Assembly (NCBI GenBank): GCA_948567375.1
Contig: OX419758.1
Location: forward strand, 38,207,473-38,271,472
Direction: 5' to 3'
Length of the DNA: 64,000 bases
From: Lunularia cruciata
Lineage: Eukaryota > Streptophyta > Marchantiopsida > Lunulariales > Lunulariaceae
Of this stretch, positions 48,001 through 61,013 are shown piece by piece. A program made the position numbers and the translations under genes. Positions within the stretch are counted from its first letter, which is position 1. Each line of letters starts with the position of its first letter. The notes beneath the pieces are model-generated. The model searched no databases. It was not told the DNA's origin and was given only the letters and a program-made list of their open reading frames with translations.

Positions 48001-49751
48001 CTAAAAACTCCTAAAAAATTTGATCAGCCATTGCTTGATGAGGCTTTTGGTCCTCATCAGATTCTCCATGCACAATTAGCTTGATTCTCACTACAAAAAT
48101 AGACTTATTTTCTTGCAAAGCTCACTCTATGGTTGCTTTATTGACAAACTTCCCATCTTGAGACTAGCTATTCTTTGGTGTCCTACTCAAAGGTGCCAAA
48201 AAATCTAATTGGTAACTCCTACCTTGGTGTTGTAATGGAATTTGTTGTCGGGTCTAATGAAATCAAACTTTATGACCTAAAATGACATCATAGTGTAGAG
48301 GTGCCACTAAAAACCTCATATATTTACTCCTTCTCAATCTTGAATGTAATATGATGTGGTGTATGGAATGTAAAACCCTTTCTATTGTCTGTCATCATCA
48401 ATCTACTGGCTTGATTGGAATATCTAATTTCTTTGCTAATTGCATGGACATGCAATCCTTTTAAATTTTAGAATCCATGAAAATCCTACAACCATGATTA
48501 GATATCATTACCTTGCAAGTGAAGTAAACTTGCATAGGTCAAGCCTTCAACCCATTAGAACTAATCAATAGGTGACTCAAATTCTCCTTCTAAGATTCTT
48601 TGTTTCCTTGATCATCACACTCCATGATCTCCATTTGGGAAATTTTCTGGGGTCATCTATTATTCAGTGTACATTCAACAATACAATGTCTAGTTTGGCA
48701 ATAATAAAAGCAACCACCATTTTATTATAAATTTTCTCTATCTACTGTGCTAAGTGATCTCTATTAGATAGGATCAATCTCCATTGGTGTTGGCTCCTCC
48801 ACCAATGTATAGTATGTTGGCAGGTGTTGTGAAGGTTGAAGTTGAGACCAAGTTGTTACAACCAAGGAATCAAAGCGCTCAATCAATTGCATTGTTTCCT
48901 CTAAGTGTTTGGGCTCTTGCATGCACACTTCTAATTTGGTGCATGACTTTAAACCTATCACAAATTAATCTAGAGCTTCACCTCCTAGTCTATCTAAAAC
49001 TTTCATTATGGTGTTTTGGAATTGAATGATATAGCTTCTTACAAAACCAATCTACTTCAACTCTACTAACCTATCTTGTGCTGCTCGTGTGACATTTATA
49101 GCTTGGAATTGCATAATTATTGCACTCTTGAGTTCTTCCCATGTTGAGATTTATGTAATAGATTGTCATTCAGCTTGCTCTATCAAAACCTCCACTATGT
49201 TTTTGCCACTCTATCTAATTGGCTTGAAGCCAAGAGAATGTATCTTTGTTCATCTTGAAGATTTATAGCTTCAAAATAACATTCATAATCAAACAAAAAA
49301 TTCTCCACTATACTTGTGAGATTCTTATCTTCAAATACTTTGGGCTTGGAAATTGGATTCACTCTTCTCCTTCTTAAAATGGTGTTCTCTCTATATGCTC
49401 TTGTCATTGATGGTCTTGTTCTTCCAAAAATTGAGTAAGGTGCTCAATTTGTTACTTCATGCATAGCAATGATAACTTTAGGCATTGTCACCATGGCTAT
49501 TATTCTATCAAACTACCTATAATTTAACTAAGTCAAGATGTAAGGGCAACATGTCCACCATACTCCATAAGTTACAATCAGAAGTACCAAAGGTTCATTG
49601 AACAAGGTGATGGCATTCAAAAAAATTACCAAAAATGTGAGATGATAAGTTGTGTGAAATGATGTTTGGGTAGTACATAAACATGAAAATCCCAATGGTT
49701 TAGAAAAAATAGATTTGGTGGTCCATAAATTCAATCCATCCCATTGTAAAA

Positions 49752-49759
49752 GATACCAA
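49752..49759 (-). other. Primer-binding site remnant
   Basis: Minus strand TTGGTATC immediately inside the 5' LTR. It matches the first bases of the TGGTATC-type site for initiator tRNA-Met; the following bases (TTTTAC) no longer match. Confidence 0.55.
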
Positions 49760-50283
49760 TGTAAAAGATCAAGAAGAGAAATTAAAGAAATAGAAGATCA
49801 AAGTGAAAGATCATATTAGGAATCTTGAATGAGAGACACTCCAAACCTAGGCTTTGGTATTTATAGGGAGCATAAAACGCTCTTGAAAAGTTTCTCAAGA
49901 AGCCTCCTAGTAGCTGCCTTCTTAGAGTGCAAGCTAAGCTTATCGTAAAGCTTCTCAAGAAGCTTCCTTCTAAAAGTTACCTAATTGGTGTACAAGCTAA
50001 GTTAGTTAGGAAGCTTCCTTCTAAAAACCACCTACTTTGTGTACAAGCTAAGCTAGTTCAAAAGCTTCCCAAGAACCACCTACTTGGATGCAAGTTAAGC
50101 TCACTGAGAAGCTTCCTAAGAAACTTCCTCCTAGAAATCTTGGCTTATGCATTACCCAATACTTGGAAGGTGCCAAGTAGCTTCTTAGATATTTCTAGAA
50201 TATTTTTATAATTCTTGGTTAATTTGGCCTATTGCTACATTTTTAGTCTTGACTAACTCATTTGTGAACTCCATATTGTTATA
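49760..50283 (-). repeat. 5' LTR of the Ty3/gypsy element (right copy)
   Basis: Aligns with 44595-45095 from AAAGATCAAG to the CTCCATATTGTTA end on the plus strand. Many substitutions and small indels separate the two, so the insertion is old. Confidence 0.8.
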
Positions 50284-51510
50284 GGAATTGTATAAAGAGC
50301 TTCAATACCAATGTAATATTTTTTGCTTACATAATGAAAGATTAAGCTCAAAAACCTACACAATCCTTAGTGCATAATTGATTGCATCTTTGCTTAAGTA
50401 AGTGATGAAGAGTTTGGGAGTAGGAACACAAGTGCTTGAGTGTTGGGAAATTTTTTTACTTGCCTAAGGTGTTGGATCCCTAGGGTTCCAAATAAGCAAT
50501 GCAATTGTTGAAGGGTGAAGAGTAATCAAAAGCATTAACAGTACCACAAAATCAAAAGGCATGATAATAGATCAATTCAAAGACTACTTTGGGATTGTGA
50601 TTTTTGGGAAGTATATTGTACCCAATATTCAAAGTTGTGGGTATCAACTGAAAAGCCCTCTTGGGTGAAAAGATATTTGGGGTGGAACCAACCTTTAGAG
50701 AGGAGTTGATCTTTGAGGAGAAGTGACCTTTATAGGAAAGTGAGCCATCACCTGTAGCAATACTTTGGAATATATTTGTAGTGATAGTGGTTTTAGTTTT
50801 CCCTTTTCCATATTGTGTCATAAGGGTGACACTACACACTTTTGGGAGTAGTTTTTCCCAAGAAGTTAAATAAGAAATAATAAAGAATTACCATTTGTGA
50901 GATTTCTTTTCAATTGTAGTTATTTCTTGCACACATCCTCAAGGGAATAACTTGTTACTTGCATTTTACCACATTTTGGTCAATATTGAGTCACTACAAC
51001 TATTGCACCATAGAGTTAGGAATCTATCTCCAACAATGCTTTTATTATACTCTTTATTTTATCCAAAGTCTTCCATGCACTTGCTAATTTGAGAGTCATG
51101 GAGTAAAAGCATTTTGATTTCTCATTTTGTTCCTTGATTTAGAGATTATCTTACTTAGAGCCTTATTTTTTCCGTGATGGAAATTGTTTACATTTTCAAG
51201 GCCTAATTCATCCATTTAGGCCTCACATATTAGCTTTGAAGGTTTTTATGTTGTTTTCTACTCCTAACCTATTAACATATTTACTCTTTTGGTGATACCT
51301 CTATCTGATATACTTATATAACATCCTTCTAAATGTTACTAAGCTAAATTTCACCTCTAGATAATATTTCTAGCTATTAGTATTACACAAGAGAGCACAA
51401 ATACCTAAAAACAATATAGGTACCATCATCTTTAGATGATAGGCCTATCAATCCATATAAGATTGGTATAGGTGTTTGTCTATGTGCCAAATCCCTTATT
51501 ACAAACTAAA
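50284..51510. other. Spacer with one arm of a dispersed inverted repeat
   Basis: No gene. The part 51185-51400 is, on the minus strand, related to 57265-57630 (shared words GGATGAATTAGGCCT, TATCACCAAAAG, AAGGATGTTA). The two lie in opposite orientation about 6 kb apart, bracketing the transposon block between them. Confidence 0.5.
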
Positions 51511-52570
51511 AAACTCCTTGGTCCAATGATATATCACCAAAAGCTATCATGATCTTTTTATCAAAAGCTCTCAAATATGAAAAGGTCAAAGAAAGAAGGA
51601 TTGCACAAAGCAAGTAAGTTAGTTGATTTGTAATACTAGAGAAGAGTATACCAAATTCTACCTATGGATCTCCTAATAGAAGAAGGAAATCCACATGAAT
51701 AATTTCTTTTACAAGAGAAACATCTAAGAAATATGTGACAAAATCCTTGGATCCTACTAGTACTCCAAGAATATGTAGGCCATCTATATATATGATATAG
51801 AAATTGGAATTGAGGAGGGATACCTAAAGGAAACTATGCTTTACAATTTGACACATTGACTCTCAAGCATACAAAAAGAAGCTTGATAGTCAAGTGGTCA
51901 AAGGATGGCCTAATCTGATCAACTAGGTCCATGATGTGTGTATTGTCTGCCAAGGAGTGAAATATGCAACCTAGAATGGCCATATTAGTATATAAGAGAC
52001 CTCTAAAGTAATTCATAGCAAAAAAATCCTCTTAAGGATCTCCTTGTTGTGAACCAACAACCAAGTCCAAGATGGTGACTCCTTGTGAAAATTATGTTGG
52101 TAATAGTGGGAAGAAGGAGAACCATAGAAGGACCTCATGAAAGGGATGTCTAAAGATCCATTGGACTCTGTAAGCTCCTTAAAGATAGATGCACATGAGA
52201 AGCTAAAAAATTATTCTCAACATTAATTTATAGAACAACCCATTCCAAATGGATTTCTAAGAGTGCTCTAATGCCTAAAGAGATGGCCTCAAAACCTCTA
52301 AGAGTAGCAACTTCAAATATATATATATGGATGTAGGTGCTATTAGAAGTGAGAATGATGCTAAATTACAATGGTAAAACTAAGAAGACCCAAGAAGACC
52401 TCATAATAGTAGTTGTTCTAATGCTCCTTGTGTCCTTCTTTATCACAAGAAGTTTGCTAGCACTTAGCACTTGACTAATTGACCTAGGAATCTCTCTATC
52501 TCCCATAGAGGCAATGGCATGGAAAGAAAGGACAATATGTCCACATCCATTCCTTCTCTAAGTGATGTAT
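51510..52570 (-). mobile_element. RLE-type non-LTR retrotransposon, copy 2 (fragment)
   Basis: Minus-strand frames match copy 1 piece by piece: SQVLSASKLLVIKKDTR, AISLGIRALLEIHLEWVVL, a decayed active-site box SLADNTHI (52.0-51.9 kb), LRVNVSNCKA, and then the thumb region to about 51.5 kb. The zinc finger and endonuclease are missing. Copy 2 keeps Trp where copy 1 has a stop (IHLEW versus IHPE-stop) and lacks the 92-bp GC-rich block, so the two complement each other for reconstructing history. Confidence 0.75.
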
Positions 52571-54142
52571 AGTGGGATCATGAAAACATTGTGCTAAACT
52601 ATCATATAGTCTGCACTATAATCCCTAAGATGACCCTAGGTCCACTCCTCTAAAAATGTAATAGTAGGCCAACATTCTACTCTAAATCTCTCTAGAAGAG
52701 CTACAAGGAGGTCTAATGGTGAGGTGTGTGAGGTCTTGGTTGTATGAAGAGGAGTACATCTAGGAAGATATGCATCACCATGAGGATGGTTTGTACAATT
52801 TGGAAGAGCATCAATATCAACTATCAATTTATCTTGAATAGATAGACCTAGTGATGTAAATGTGCTATAAGGTGTAACCATGAAACCTCTATACTTATCA
52901 ATATACCCATCCATCTCATCGAAGCATCCCACGAGGCATGCACTCATGTGTACTCCAATTGATAGGAGACTACAATCACATATGGACCAAAGTAACTACT
53001 CTACTTCCTTCCTTGTGCCGCTAATCTAGATGATAACCTCAAAGTATGTAACACAATACTTAATAAACTCTCTAATTCCAAGTTGGTTGATATAGTAAAA
53101 GTACTACTTGCTCTATATTATCTCTATCCAAGGCCCATGGTTGTCCTCCACCCCATCACAAGAAAAGAGGATGTTTAGCCTACCTAATAATCCACCAAAC
53201 AATCAACATCCAAACTAGATTCTTCCTCCTTATATCAAATGTGTAAAGGATACAAGGTATGAACTCTCTTGGTAAACTCATCCTCTCTAAAACATCTAAG
53301 TCTAGATACCTCATCTCTCAAAGTCATCTTTCTCTCTTAAAGCTACAATTAACTCCTTGGCATTACCTTTAAACCAAGGTGGGGGAGTGAGATCATATAA
53401 AGCATGCGGTCTCCAAAAACAATACCATATCACCTATTCACACATAAGGTTCCTCCTTAGGTCCTCCCATAAGAATCAAACTTGTGTATGTTGCTTGAGT
53501 CTGAATAGCTTGCCCAATTTGAGTGAGTCTTGTTTGTATGGCTCTAGTATGAATCTTATGAGAGTGCATCTCTATCCCACTAGTCTGAGACCCTTGAGTG
53601 ACTCTCTTTATACTCAAGGTCTAAGTCCCTATATGCATTGCAATATTTGGGTATCTCTTAGCCTTTCTAAAACTAGTATGACCTTCTACATCCTTGGTTT
53701 GAATTCCTACATGCACAAGAAACTCTAGAGGGTATCTCATAGACTCATCATGAAGGAAAGTCCTCACCTCCTCATCAACTTCTCTAGTTAAGTCTTCACA
53801 TTGTCTAGAGTCCTTTAGGTTGCTACTAACTCAAACTTGGTCCTCTCCAATGTCTCTATAGTAATCCTAAACTCTTGTGTGTAGGATATTTCTTGAACTC
53901 AATATGCCTCAACCAACACCTCTCTTTATGACACAAGCCTATCTAACTCAACCATTCTCTCAACTCTAGTGCACTTGTTTGTCTCTTTTTCCCTCATAAG
54001 CTTATCTCACTCTGTATATATCTCAACTCTAGTACTCTCATCAACAATGAATGCATCTCTTGCTCTATTAGTATACCCTCCCTCTCAATAAGAAGGTATT
54101 ACTTTGTCCTAAACTTTGCCACATGCTCTACTAGTTTTTTTT

Positions 54143-54164
54143 TCTCTCTCTCTCTCTCTCTCTC
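54143..54164. repeat. (TC)n microsatellite
   Basis: A TC run following a short T run, at the position homologous to 7105-7146 in copy 1. Confidence 0.85.
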
Positions 54165-54204
54165 AATAAGAAGACCCTCTTGCTTTGCTAGTCTACTATA
54201 TCAC

Positions 54205-54790
54205 AACATTTGTAGCACTGAAGCTAGTTTGCTCAAACATTGGAGTAGTAGCGTTGGCACTCATAGTTATTTTGGTATTTTCTCAAGGACTACTAGATAT
54301 TGGCCACATTTCATGCTAGGAGTATTGATCACATGGTGGGACCCACTATCACTTGCACCATTAAATGTGCCAACCATAGCACCGTGAGGGCTGGATACCT
54401 AGGTCAAGTAGAGGGGTATACTTCCAAAGTGCAGCTCTAGAGAGCTCACTTCTTTGATGTTTAGCCTTTGAGTTTTTGGCTATGAAGACAAAGGCCTGAA
54501 AGTGTAACATGGAGTCTCTTAGCTAGAGTGGATGTGGCTTGATTGTAATTAATGCTTGATTGTTGGTAGATTTTTGAGTGGAGGATCAAGTACAAATTCA
54601 ATTTGAGTGTGATTCAAGTAGAAGAGTTGAACTTATTATTGTGGTACTTTAGAGTACATGTATGGCTTATGTATGAGTTGTGCTTTTATGGTATATGATT
54701 TTGTGTAGTGTGATGTATGTTGCGTATTGATGTATATGCACATGACAACTCTTGTGTTCAATAATAACTTAATCCAATTTTTCCAAAGAA
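54205..54790 (+). repeat. Solo LTR of the PHD-element family, inserted in copy 2
   Basis: Matches, on the opposite strand, 10040-10630: shared TTGCTCAA..TGGAGTAG, CTAGGTCAAG, TTTGATGTT.AGCCTTTGAG, GGCTTGATTGTAATTAATG, and the junction TTATTGTGGTACTTTAGAG. No internal pol region accompanies it here. The first bases of the LTR are missing, so the copy is incomplete or recombined. Confidence 0.6.
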
Positions 54791-57264
54791 GGTGGTGTCT
54801 CCTCATCATGGCCTAAAGTTCCTATATGAAGTGTCTCAAGTTTATGAGACACTTCATCCAGTTCATTTGTTACTATATAATAGGTCATTTATATTGTCTC
54901 TATGGAGACTCACTACTCTACTATCAAAACTAAAGTCCTCTATGGGGCCAACTTGGGGATGGTGACTTGTGCACAAACCCTTTCCAATATCAAATCAAGT
55001 ATAAAAATTAAACAAATAAGGTTTTAAGATAAAAAATAACTATCTTATTGTATATGAGAAGATGTTAAGCACATTCCAAGAAAATATAAGGTTTTCATAA
55101 GCTACATGTTGGTCATCTTCATGATCCTCTCTCTTGGCATCCTCAACCTCCTCTACATCATGGATGAAGACCTCCTCTTCCTGACCTATGTTGTTGTATC
55201 ACCTCATCCTTGCTTATGAACTTCTCTCCATGCATAAATGAGTGAGAAACTATCCTAAAAATTTCACCTTAAATTGTTACCCATCCATATGGTGAAGTTG
55301 CTATATAAATAACCAATCCTTGTTCAATTGCTACAACATCATCTCAACCCAATTATAATCCACCAAAGGTAGATCTAGCCATCTTGGTCTTCACAACCAA
55401 GATAATGTTCCCATGTACCACCTTTGACCTTCTCAAAGGCATGAGAAGGGAAAAATCATCTGAAAACTAGTCTAAAGGCATGATATGCACACTATCATGC
55501 CAAATACCTTGTCGTAAGCTCTCTCATAAGGAACCAATCCTCCACCAATCTCTCTAAGGCATGGTCCTCCTCCTTCCTATCCTACCCCTTTGCACAAAAA
55601 AGGCCTCTCAAATCATGCTTGTGCTAAGGGTGAGCCTAGGTCTCTCACTAACTCTCCTTGAATGTGTAGTCTGGTCCAAACAACATGCAAAACTCCATAC
55701 AAGATGGCACCTAAATAACACAACATCTCTCAAATCATAAGATCCTAAAGAAATGCAAAAGAATGATTAAGGAACCCATGCAGTCCATGCAATCTGCAAA
55801 AGCCACAAGTTAAACATCTTGTGCAAAACATATGTTGTGCACTCCACATTTGCAAAATTGATAAGAAAATCCAAGAGCAATTTGTCTATCAATTACTTAG
55901 AAATTCAATTTCAAAAGAAAATCTCTTATATGTATCCAAGGATATTGGATTCCGATTGAGGCTGATTGTAGCTAGGTTGATTTCTCAAATTATGTTTGCT
56001 ATTGACTTGATCTGGTGCTATCTAACCAACATCATTTTAATTAGGTCATAAAATCTGAAATGGTGTGGAACTAAATTAGGGAAGAACACTCTTGAGTTTC
56101 TTCCATGTAATCTTCTTTCACCGCTCTTTGATAATATGACATCGTCATCCTTAAATTTGAGATATGAGCTTCTTTTTGTCCTTCTTCTTTTTTTCTTTCA
56201 AATCACCCCCTCTTTTTTGAAACACTCTTGTCTCCTTTCTCACTTAAATCCTTCTACAATCTTCTATCTGTCCTCTCCTCTCAAAACCCTAAACTCACTT
56301 CTCTCATTGTCTCTTGCTCCTCTCCTCTTATTGAAATCCTTCCCTCTCTCACTCTTTCTTGTCTCTCTCTCCTCCCCTCTTATATAAATCCTTATGTCTC
56401 TTGCTCTTTCCTCCTTCCTAAAACCTCTTCACTCAACATTCACTCCTTTGGCCTTTTATTCTTTGTTAACATGTGTGACTCATTAAGATATCAAAACCAA
56501 CACTACTTCCCTCTACCTAAAACCTTCAATGAGTTCTTGAGCTTTCAAAACTCTTCTCTAGAAAACCAAAATCGAAAATATTAGTGTTTGAATCCACATT
56601 TATAGAAATCTCACTTACATGCACAAGTATTTATACTCAAAGGTGATTCCTCATCTAATTGGACACCTTTTTCAAGAACTAATAATATTTCTTTTAAACT
56701 CTATATTCCATCTTCATTCACATTTTCTTCTTGATCTAAGAATACATAAATATTAAACCATTCACATTGATTTCACAATTTGAAGAACCATATCCTACAA
56801 ACTAAAATACATGTAATACATGTGATTCATAGTTGATATGACAGATTTTGTGTGGACAACATAAAATATCACTAAGCATAAAATCACTATGCATGCTACA
56901 TATTCCTTTGTGATTATCCCACACCAAAAATATACATCACAAGTTAAAAGATATTGTGCATTTATCAAATATAAAATAAAATATGACACACATGTTTATA
57001 TTTCACCTAAGTCATATATTACTCTCACATATGTTGCACATCTTGTGTATCTTCTACACTCACAAAACTAAGGCTTGCCACACATCCAAAAATTCTTTTA
57101 CAATTTAACAATTTTTTGATTTCAATTTTCAGTTTTTTTGTTGCTTAATTGCAATACAATACAATATAGAATAACATATCTACAATCTTGGATTCAACAA
57201 GCCACCTAGTTGGCTTTTGAACACAAGATAGTGGTGCAAAACTAAAGTTTTATTCTCCCATTGT

Positions 57265-57630
57265 AATACCAAGAGCTAGCCATATGATCTAGATGTGAAA
57301 TCCTGTTCGGCAACATCTAGAATGATATTATACATGATGGTCAAAATAGATCAAATAGAAGTATCACCAAAAGAGTACTTATACAAATAGAGTAGAAACT
57401 GAAATAGACTTGAGAACCTTAGAACCAATAGCTCGACATATGATTTAAAGGTGAGAATTGGTTTGGTAATATCTGGAAGGATGTTACACATGATGTACTA
57501 AACAGATCGGAAAGAGATATCACCAAAAGGGGACTTCTACTAATAGAGTAGTAACTGAAATATGCTTGAAATATGAGGGCAATTTTGGAAGCCTAAACGG
57601 ATGAATTAGGCCTAAAAAATGTGCAGATCC
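57265..57630 (+). repeat. 155-bp tandem duplication, other arm of the dispersed inverted repeat
   Basis: Two units, beginning near 57269 (GAGCTAGCCATATGATCTAG) and 57423 (AGCTCGACATATGATTTAAA), share TATCACCAAAAG and AATAGAGTAG phrases. The second unit is the one related to 51185-51400 on the minus strand. A run of 14 C residues (57629-57642) follows immediately. Confidence 0.6.
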
Positions 57631-57639
57631 CCCCCCCCC

Positions 57640-58060
57640 CCCACAAAGAGAAGGTTGTCCTTCCCTTCCCTCTACTTTATCTCATCAAGAGCTTTCCAAC
57701 AGTTACTCACGTGATTTTGAGACTCTTATAGGAAGATTCCCTAAAAGATTCCTTCCGGTCAAAGCTTGTTTGACCAACCAGATAGGACCTAGACTGACAT
57801 GTCACCCATCCAAGTAAGTAATCCAAAGGTGGAGCTTGCTGATATGTCACCTATCTGTGTGCCTAATCCTATGGTGGAGCTTCCTTGGAGGAGATCATCT
57901 TTGTCTATATAATAAAGAGAAGATGCTCCTTTGGGGGCACCGAATGTTGAGTGTGTAATTTGTGTTTTCTCTCTTATCTTGTCCTCGGAGTATTACAATA
58001 CTCAAAGTATACTATATATTCTATGTTTGGAACGAGAGTTCAAACCTTTCCAAAACAAGT
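57640..58060 (+). repeat. Possible solo LTR with TATA element
   Basis: A CTATATAATAAAGAG TATA-like site lies at 57914, followed about 40 bp later by TTGAGTGTGTAATTTGTG. Upstream are two imperfect repeats of a segment containing ATGTCACC.ATC and GGTGGAGCTT. The layout resembles an LTR promoter, but no partner LTR is seen. Confidence 0.3.
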
Positions 58061-60076
58061 GCAACTTGGATCCACACAAGAGTTTTATTTCTCTTGGATG
58101 AATTTTTAAACACACAATGATCCTTTATAACATCCACTAAGGCTTGAAACTAGAAAACATCCATCCTAGTGAGTTGTCTAAATGTTGCACTCTTTAATTC
58201 CTAAAAGAATTTCATAACAAACTCAGTACTCCAAGCATATTATATTCTATATTACAAATGCCGAGCATTGTGGACGAAGTTCCACCACCTTAGCAACAAA
58301 ATTTGGTGTATAGTCTTCCTCGTCTTCTTCACTCCAAACATCATCCGCGTTGTTATTAATATTCCATTCATCAAGGTTACTCTTCATCTCATTGGTTATC
58401 CCACAAACGCATTTCACTGTTCTGTTTTAAAGGTATAGGCAGATACTAGTATAGGATATCTTCGTTGAGCAAAATTGAAAAAATGTAGAAAGCAATGCAG
58501 ATCCATGCTCCACCAAGGCAGACTCCATGATAATGAGTAAGAAATGAAATGTGAAACATTCTATTTGCTCTCTAATGCATAGGTAATGAAATGCAAATAC
58601 TCTTTTGATATAGAAATATGAGATAACAACCTCACGATTTTACATTTCAAATTTGAATCACTAATTAATGTTGATCTACAATACTTATAACAGTTAGAAT
58701 ACACCTATTTATGGTTTTAATATATATAATCTTATTTGTACCCTTTTGTATCCCACTTCCTTGCACATATTCGTACTCTTTTGTACTCCCATCTTCCTGC
58801 GCTTAACAATTTTATGGGTTGCCCAATTTTTTAATTTCTAATGTACTCTGAAAAGCTAAATCTAAATCCCCCTTGTGTCTTTTGAATAGTTTAGCTGATT
58901 CAACTTAATGCTAAAGTGATTTTTATGTTCTTTCACTTTGTTCTTGAATATATGCAATTTAGTAGTGATTGTAAAGAGAGTTATTGGTTATTAGATAGAT
59001 CATAATACAAAATTTGCTAGTTTAACTTTATTTATTTTTGAAATATAGTTTTTCTATCCCAACAGATTATTGAATTAATTTCATTTTTAGTAAATAAATA
59101 GTATTAATTAAATATTTGATTAATAATGTTATAATATTTTAAAATTTATTATGTATAATCTTTAAATAATATATAATATTTTAAACACACTATAAAGTTA
59201 TTTTAAAATGATTTATCATGATCGAATTTATTTCAAATAAAAGATTTAACATATAAAAAACTGTATGAATAATTTAAAAATAATATAGAATATTTATCAT
59301 TAATTATATACTTAAAATATAAATAAATTTAAATTTAAATATATATTATTGATTACAGAATAATACATGTGAAAAATTAAAAAATTAAAAATTTCTTTAT
59401 TACACTATTTAATAAATATATTCGAACGTTGATCGAAGTCAGCGATGATCTCGATAGCAGTTGCTGGTTACATGATATGGATAAAATCTATCGTCGAATG
59501 TGTAGCTTGTAGACTTGTCATTGTTTCAATTCACTTCAAAAAGTTTTAAATTTAAGCAGTTCTGGCTTTTGTTCCTTACGATCTTGATCTTCAAACAAAA
59601 CTAGAACACTTATACCAGTAAGTTAGGATCTTCAGTAGAAGAATCTTGTTCTTGTGGACCTTGACTTTCAATCGAATGGCAGTGCAGCTGCATGCGCATG
59701 TGTATTCAAGGGATATGGCAAGTAGAGAGATCTAGCATTGTACTTGATCGACTGCTTAACTGGTCCACGCAGCTTGCACCTCCGGCGCTTCATTTCAGTC
59801 ACACGCATCTTTCCTTGAAATCTGTGGGCGAAACCGGTCTATCTTCCACTAATCACTCTAAAGAATACTGTGCGCACCCTGAAACTTCTGATTCTCATGA
59901 CACGGTAATTCTCTCCTGATTTCGGTTAAACTAATGGCTAGATAGTGGGGAAGCTTGTTCTACACAGTGGGATGTGATTCGAGGCGTTCTGGCTTCGCGT
60001 GACATCCTTGAATGAAGAGCTGAGGAAGAGAACAGATGCTTGCAAATAAGAATGATTTGGTCAAAATTTTTCTTCC
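58060..60076. other. AT-rich gene-free region
   Basis: Very low G+C at 58.9-59.4 kb, with runs of A/T-only sequence. No frame with a motif. The last 500 bp may include 3' UTR of the minus-strand membrane protein gene. Confidence 0.5.
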
Positions 60077-60724
60077 TCAAGAAATTGCTTGTTTCACAAC
60101 GCTAAGGTTTGCCGTCTCTCCTTCTACAAAAGCGGAACAATGTTGGCCTGCTAGTAAAGATCCAACAATTGCTAAGAGTCCGAGAAAACCAACCCAGAAT
60201 GCTTGCAAAGGTATAGCCCCGAATCGCACTTCTTCCAGCATGATATTGTAGATGACAAACTCTTGTTCCTTGACATTGGATTCCCCCGCCACGACGCCCG
60301 CAGGTGCCACAGTAACCAGAACCAGGGCCCGAATATTTTGCTCGGTTGCAGTATTTTCGAAGATGATTTTCTCAGTGTTGAGTAGCTTTCTTCTTCTTCT
60401 TGAGTGCCCGCTTTGATTGTCCTCGTCCGCCTCCTTCAATAGAGACAGAGAAAAGCTCGAAGGTATGGTAGCCGGGTAAGATATCTTCACTTCATATGAA
60501 ACGGACTCTTTCATATCCAACAGCTCATATAGACACTTTCCGCCTCCTCCTCTTAGAGGCAGCTTGTCTTCTTTCCGTTCCTGTCCCACTCTGAGCACGC
60601 GGGCTTCCACATTTCTCGCGAAATTATCTGCTACAGCAGAATCCAACACAAGCCCTAATGCCCCAACGAAGAGGATGCCAATTCGGGGCCAACTTGCACT
60701 AGGAGGACAATAATTCATCCACAT
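60077..60724 (-). CDS. Small type I membrane protein, uncharacterised
   Basis: An intact 215-codon frame with no intron needed. Residues 14-32 form a hydrophobic signal peptide (GILFVGALGLVLDSAVA). The lumenal or extracellular part is about 140 residues, includes KCLYELLDMKESVSYEVKIS, and has a basic SRRRRK loop near the middle. It is followed by VTVAPAGVV and KEQEFVIYNI, then one membrane segment (about 175-196) and a 19-residue tail. The composition is clearly that of a conserved secretory-pathway protein; I believe plants carry an uncharacterised family of this layout, but I cannot name it. The start codon lies about 185 bp from the edge of the palindrome. Confidence 0.75.
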   Translation of the reverse strand: MWMNYCPPSASWPRIGILFVGALGLVLDSAVADNFARNVEARVLRVGQERKEDKLPLRGGGGKCLYELLDMKESVSYEVKISYPATIPSSFSLSLLKEADEDNQSGHSRRRRKLLNTEKIIFENTATEQNIRALVLVTVAPAGVVAGESNVKEQEFVIYNIMLEEVRFGAIPLQAFWVGFLGLLAIVGSLLAGQHCSAFVEGETANLSVVKQAIS

Positions 60725-61013
60725 TCTGTCTCAATATCAAAGGTTTGCGGCTCCCCTGATCTAAACTCGCTTTGACGACTATATAGTTACCTATTCTGTC
60801 AATGTCCGTACTTTAACACAAGCACACGGAACACTTGGGAATGCTTGGGGCCAAATTCGGTGGCAAATAAATTCGGGGCAAAATCCAGAACTGGTGCATG
60901 TACGAAACTAAAACTCAGCTCCTTGAGGCGGACAGTGCATTTTTACCGTTTCCTGTAATTTATTTGCGAGATGAGGTCGTTATGTGAATGTACATCACTG
61001 GCATTCTTATTAC

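Larger units (their letters stand above)
44595..50283 (-). mobile_element. Complete but decayed Ty3/gypsy LTR retrotransposon
   Basis: 5.7 kb, transcribed on the minus strand. From its 5' end: LTR; a TTGGTATC primer-binding remnant (49752-49759, fits initiator tRNA-Met); gag (around 49195-49407) and a degraded zinc knuckle (CFYYCQTRHCIVEC, about 48660-48715); a protease remnant (about 48400-48540); reverse transcriptase (47992 down to about 47200) with [16 protein letters not shown] and FLDDILIYS; a degraded RNase H interval; integrase (about 46.1-45.7 kb) with AYHTQTDGQTKHAN; polypurine tract; LTR. Domain order RT then IN defines Ty3/gypsy. Stops in every domain and diverged LTRs mark an old insertion. 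I see no matching target-site duplication. Confidence 0.85.
52570..56560 (-). mobile_element. Coiled-coil retroelement-like ORF remnant, copy 2
   Basis: Homologous to 5290-9350 in the same orientation. Shared landmarks: the segment reading PTITFLEEWT then HLRDYSADY (52.6 kb), the (TC)n tract, the segment around 55330-55400 matching 7750-7870, and the phrase ATGATATGCACACTA (about 55480) matching 7970. It is interrupted by an LTR at about 54205-54790. A minus-strand open frame of 103 codons remains at 52636-52947. Function unknown. Confidence 0.55.
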
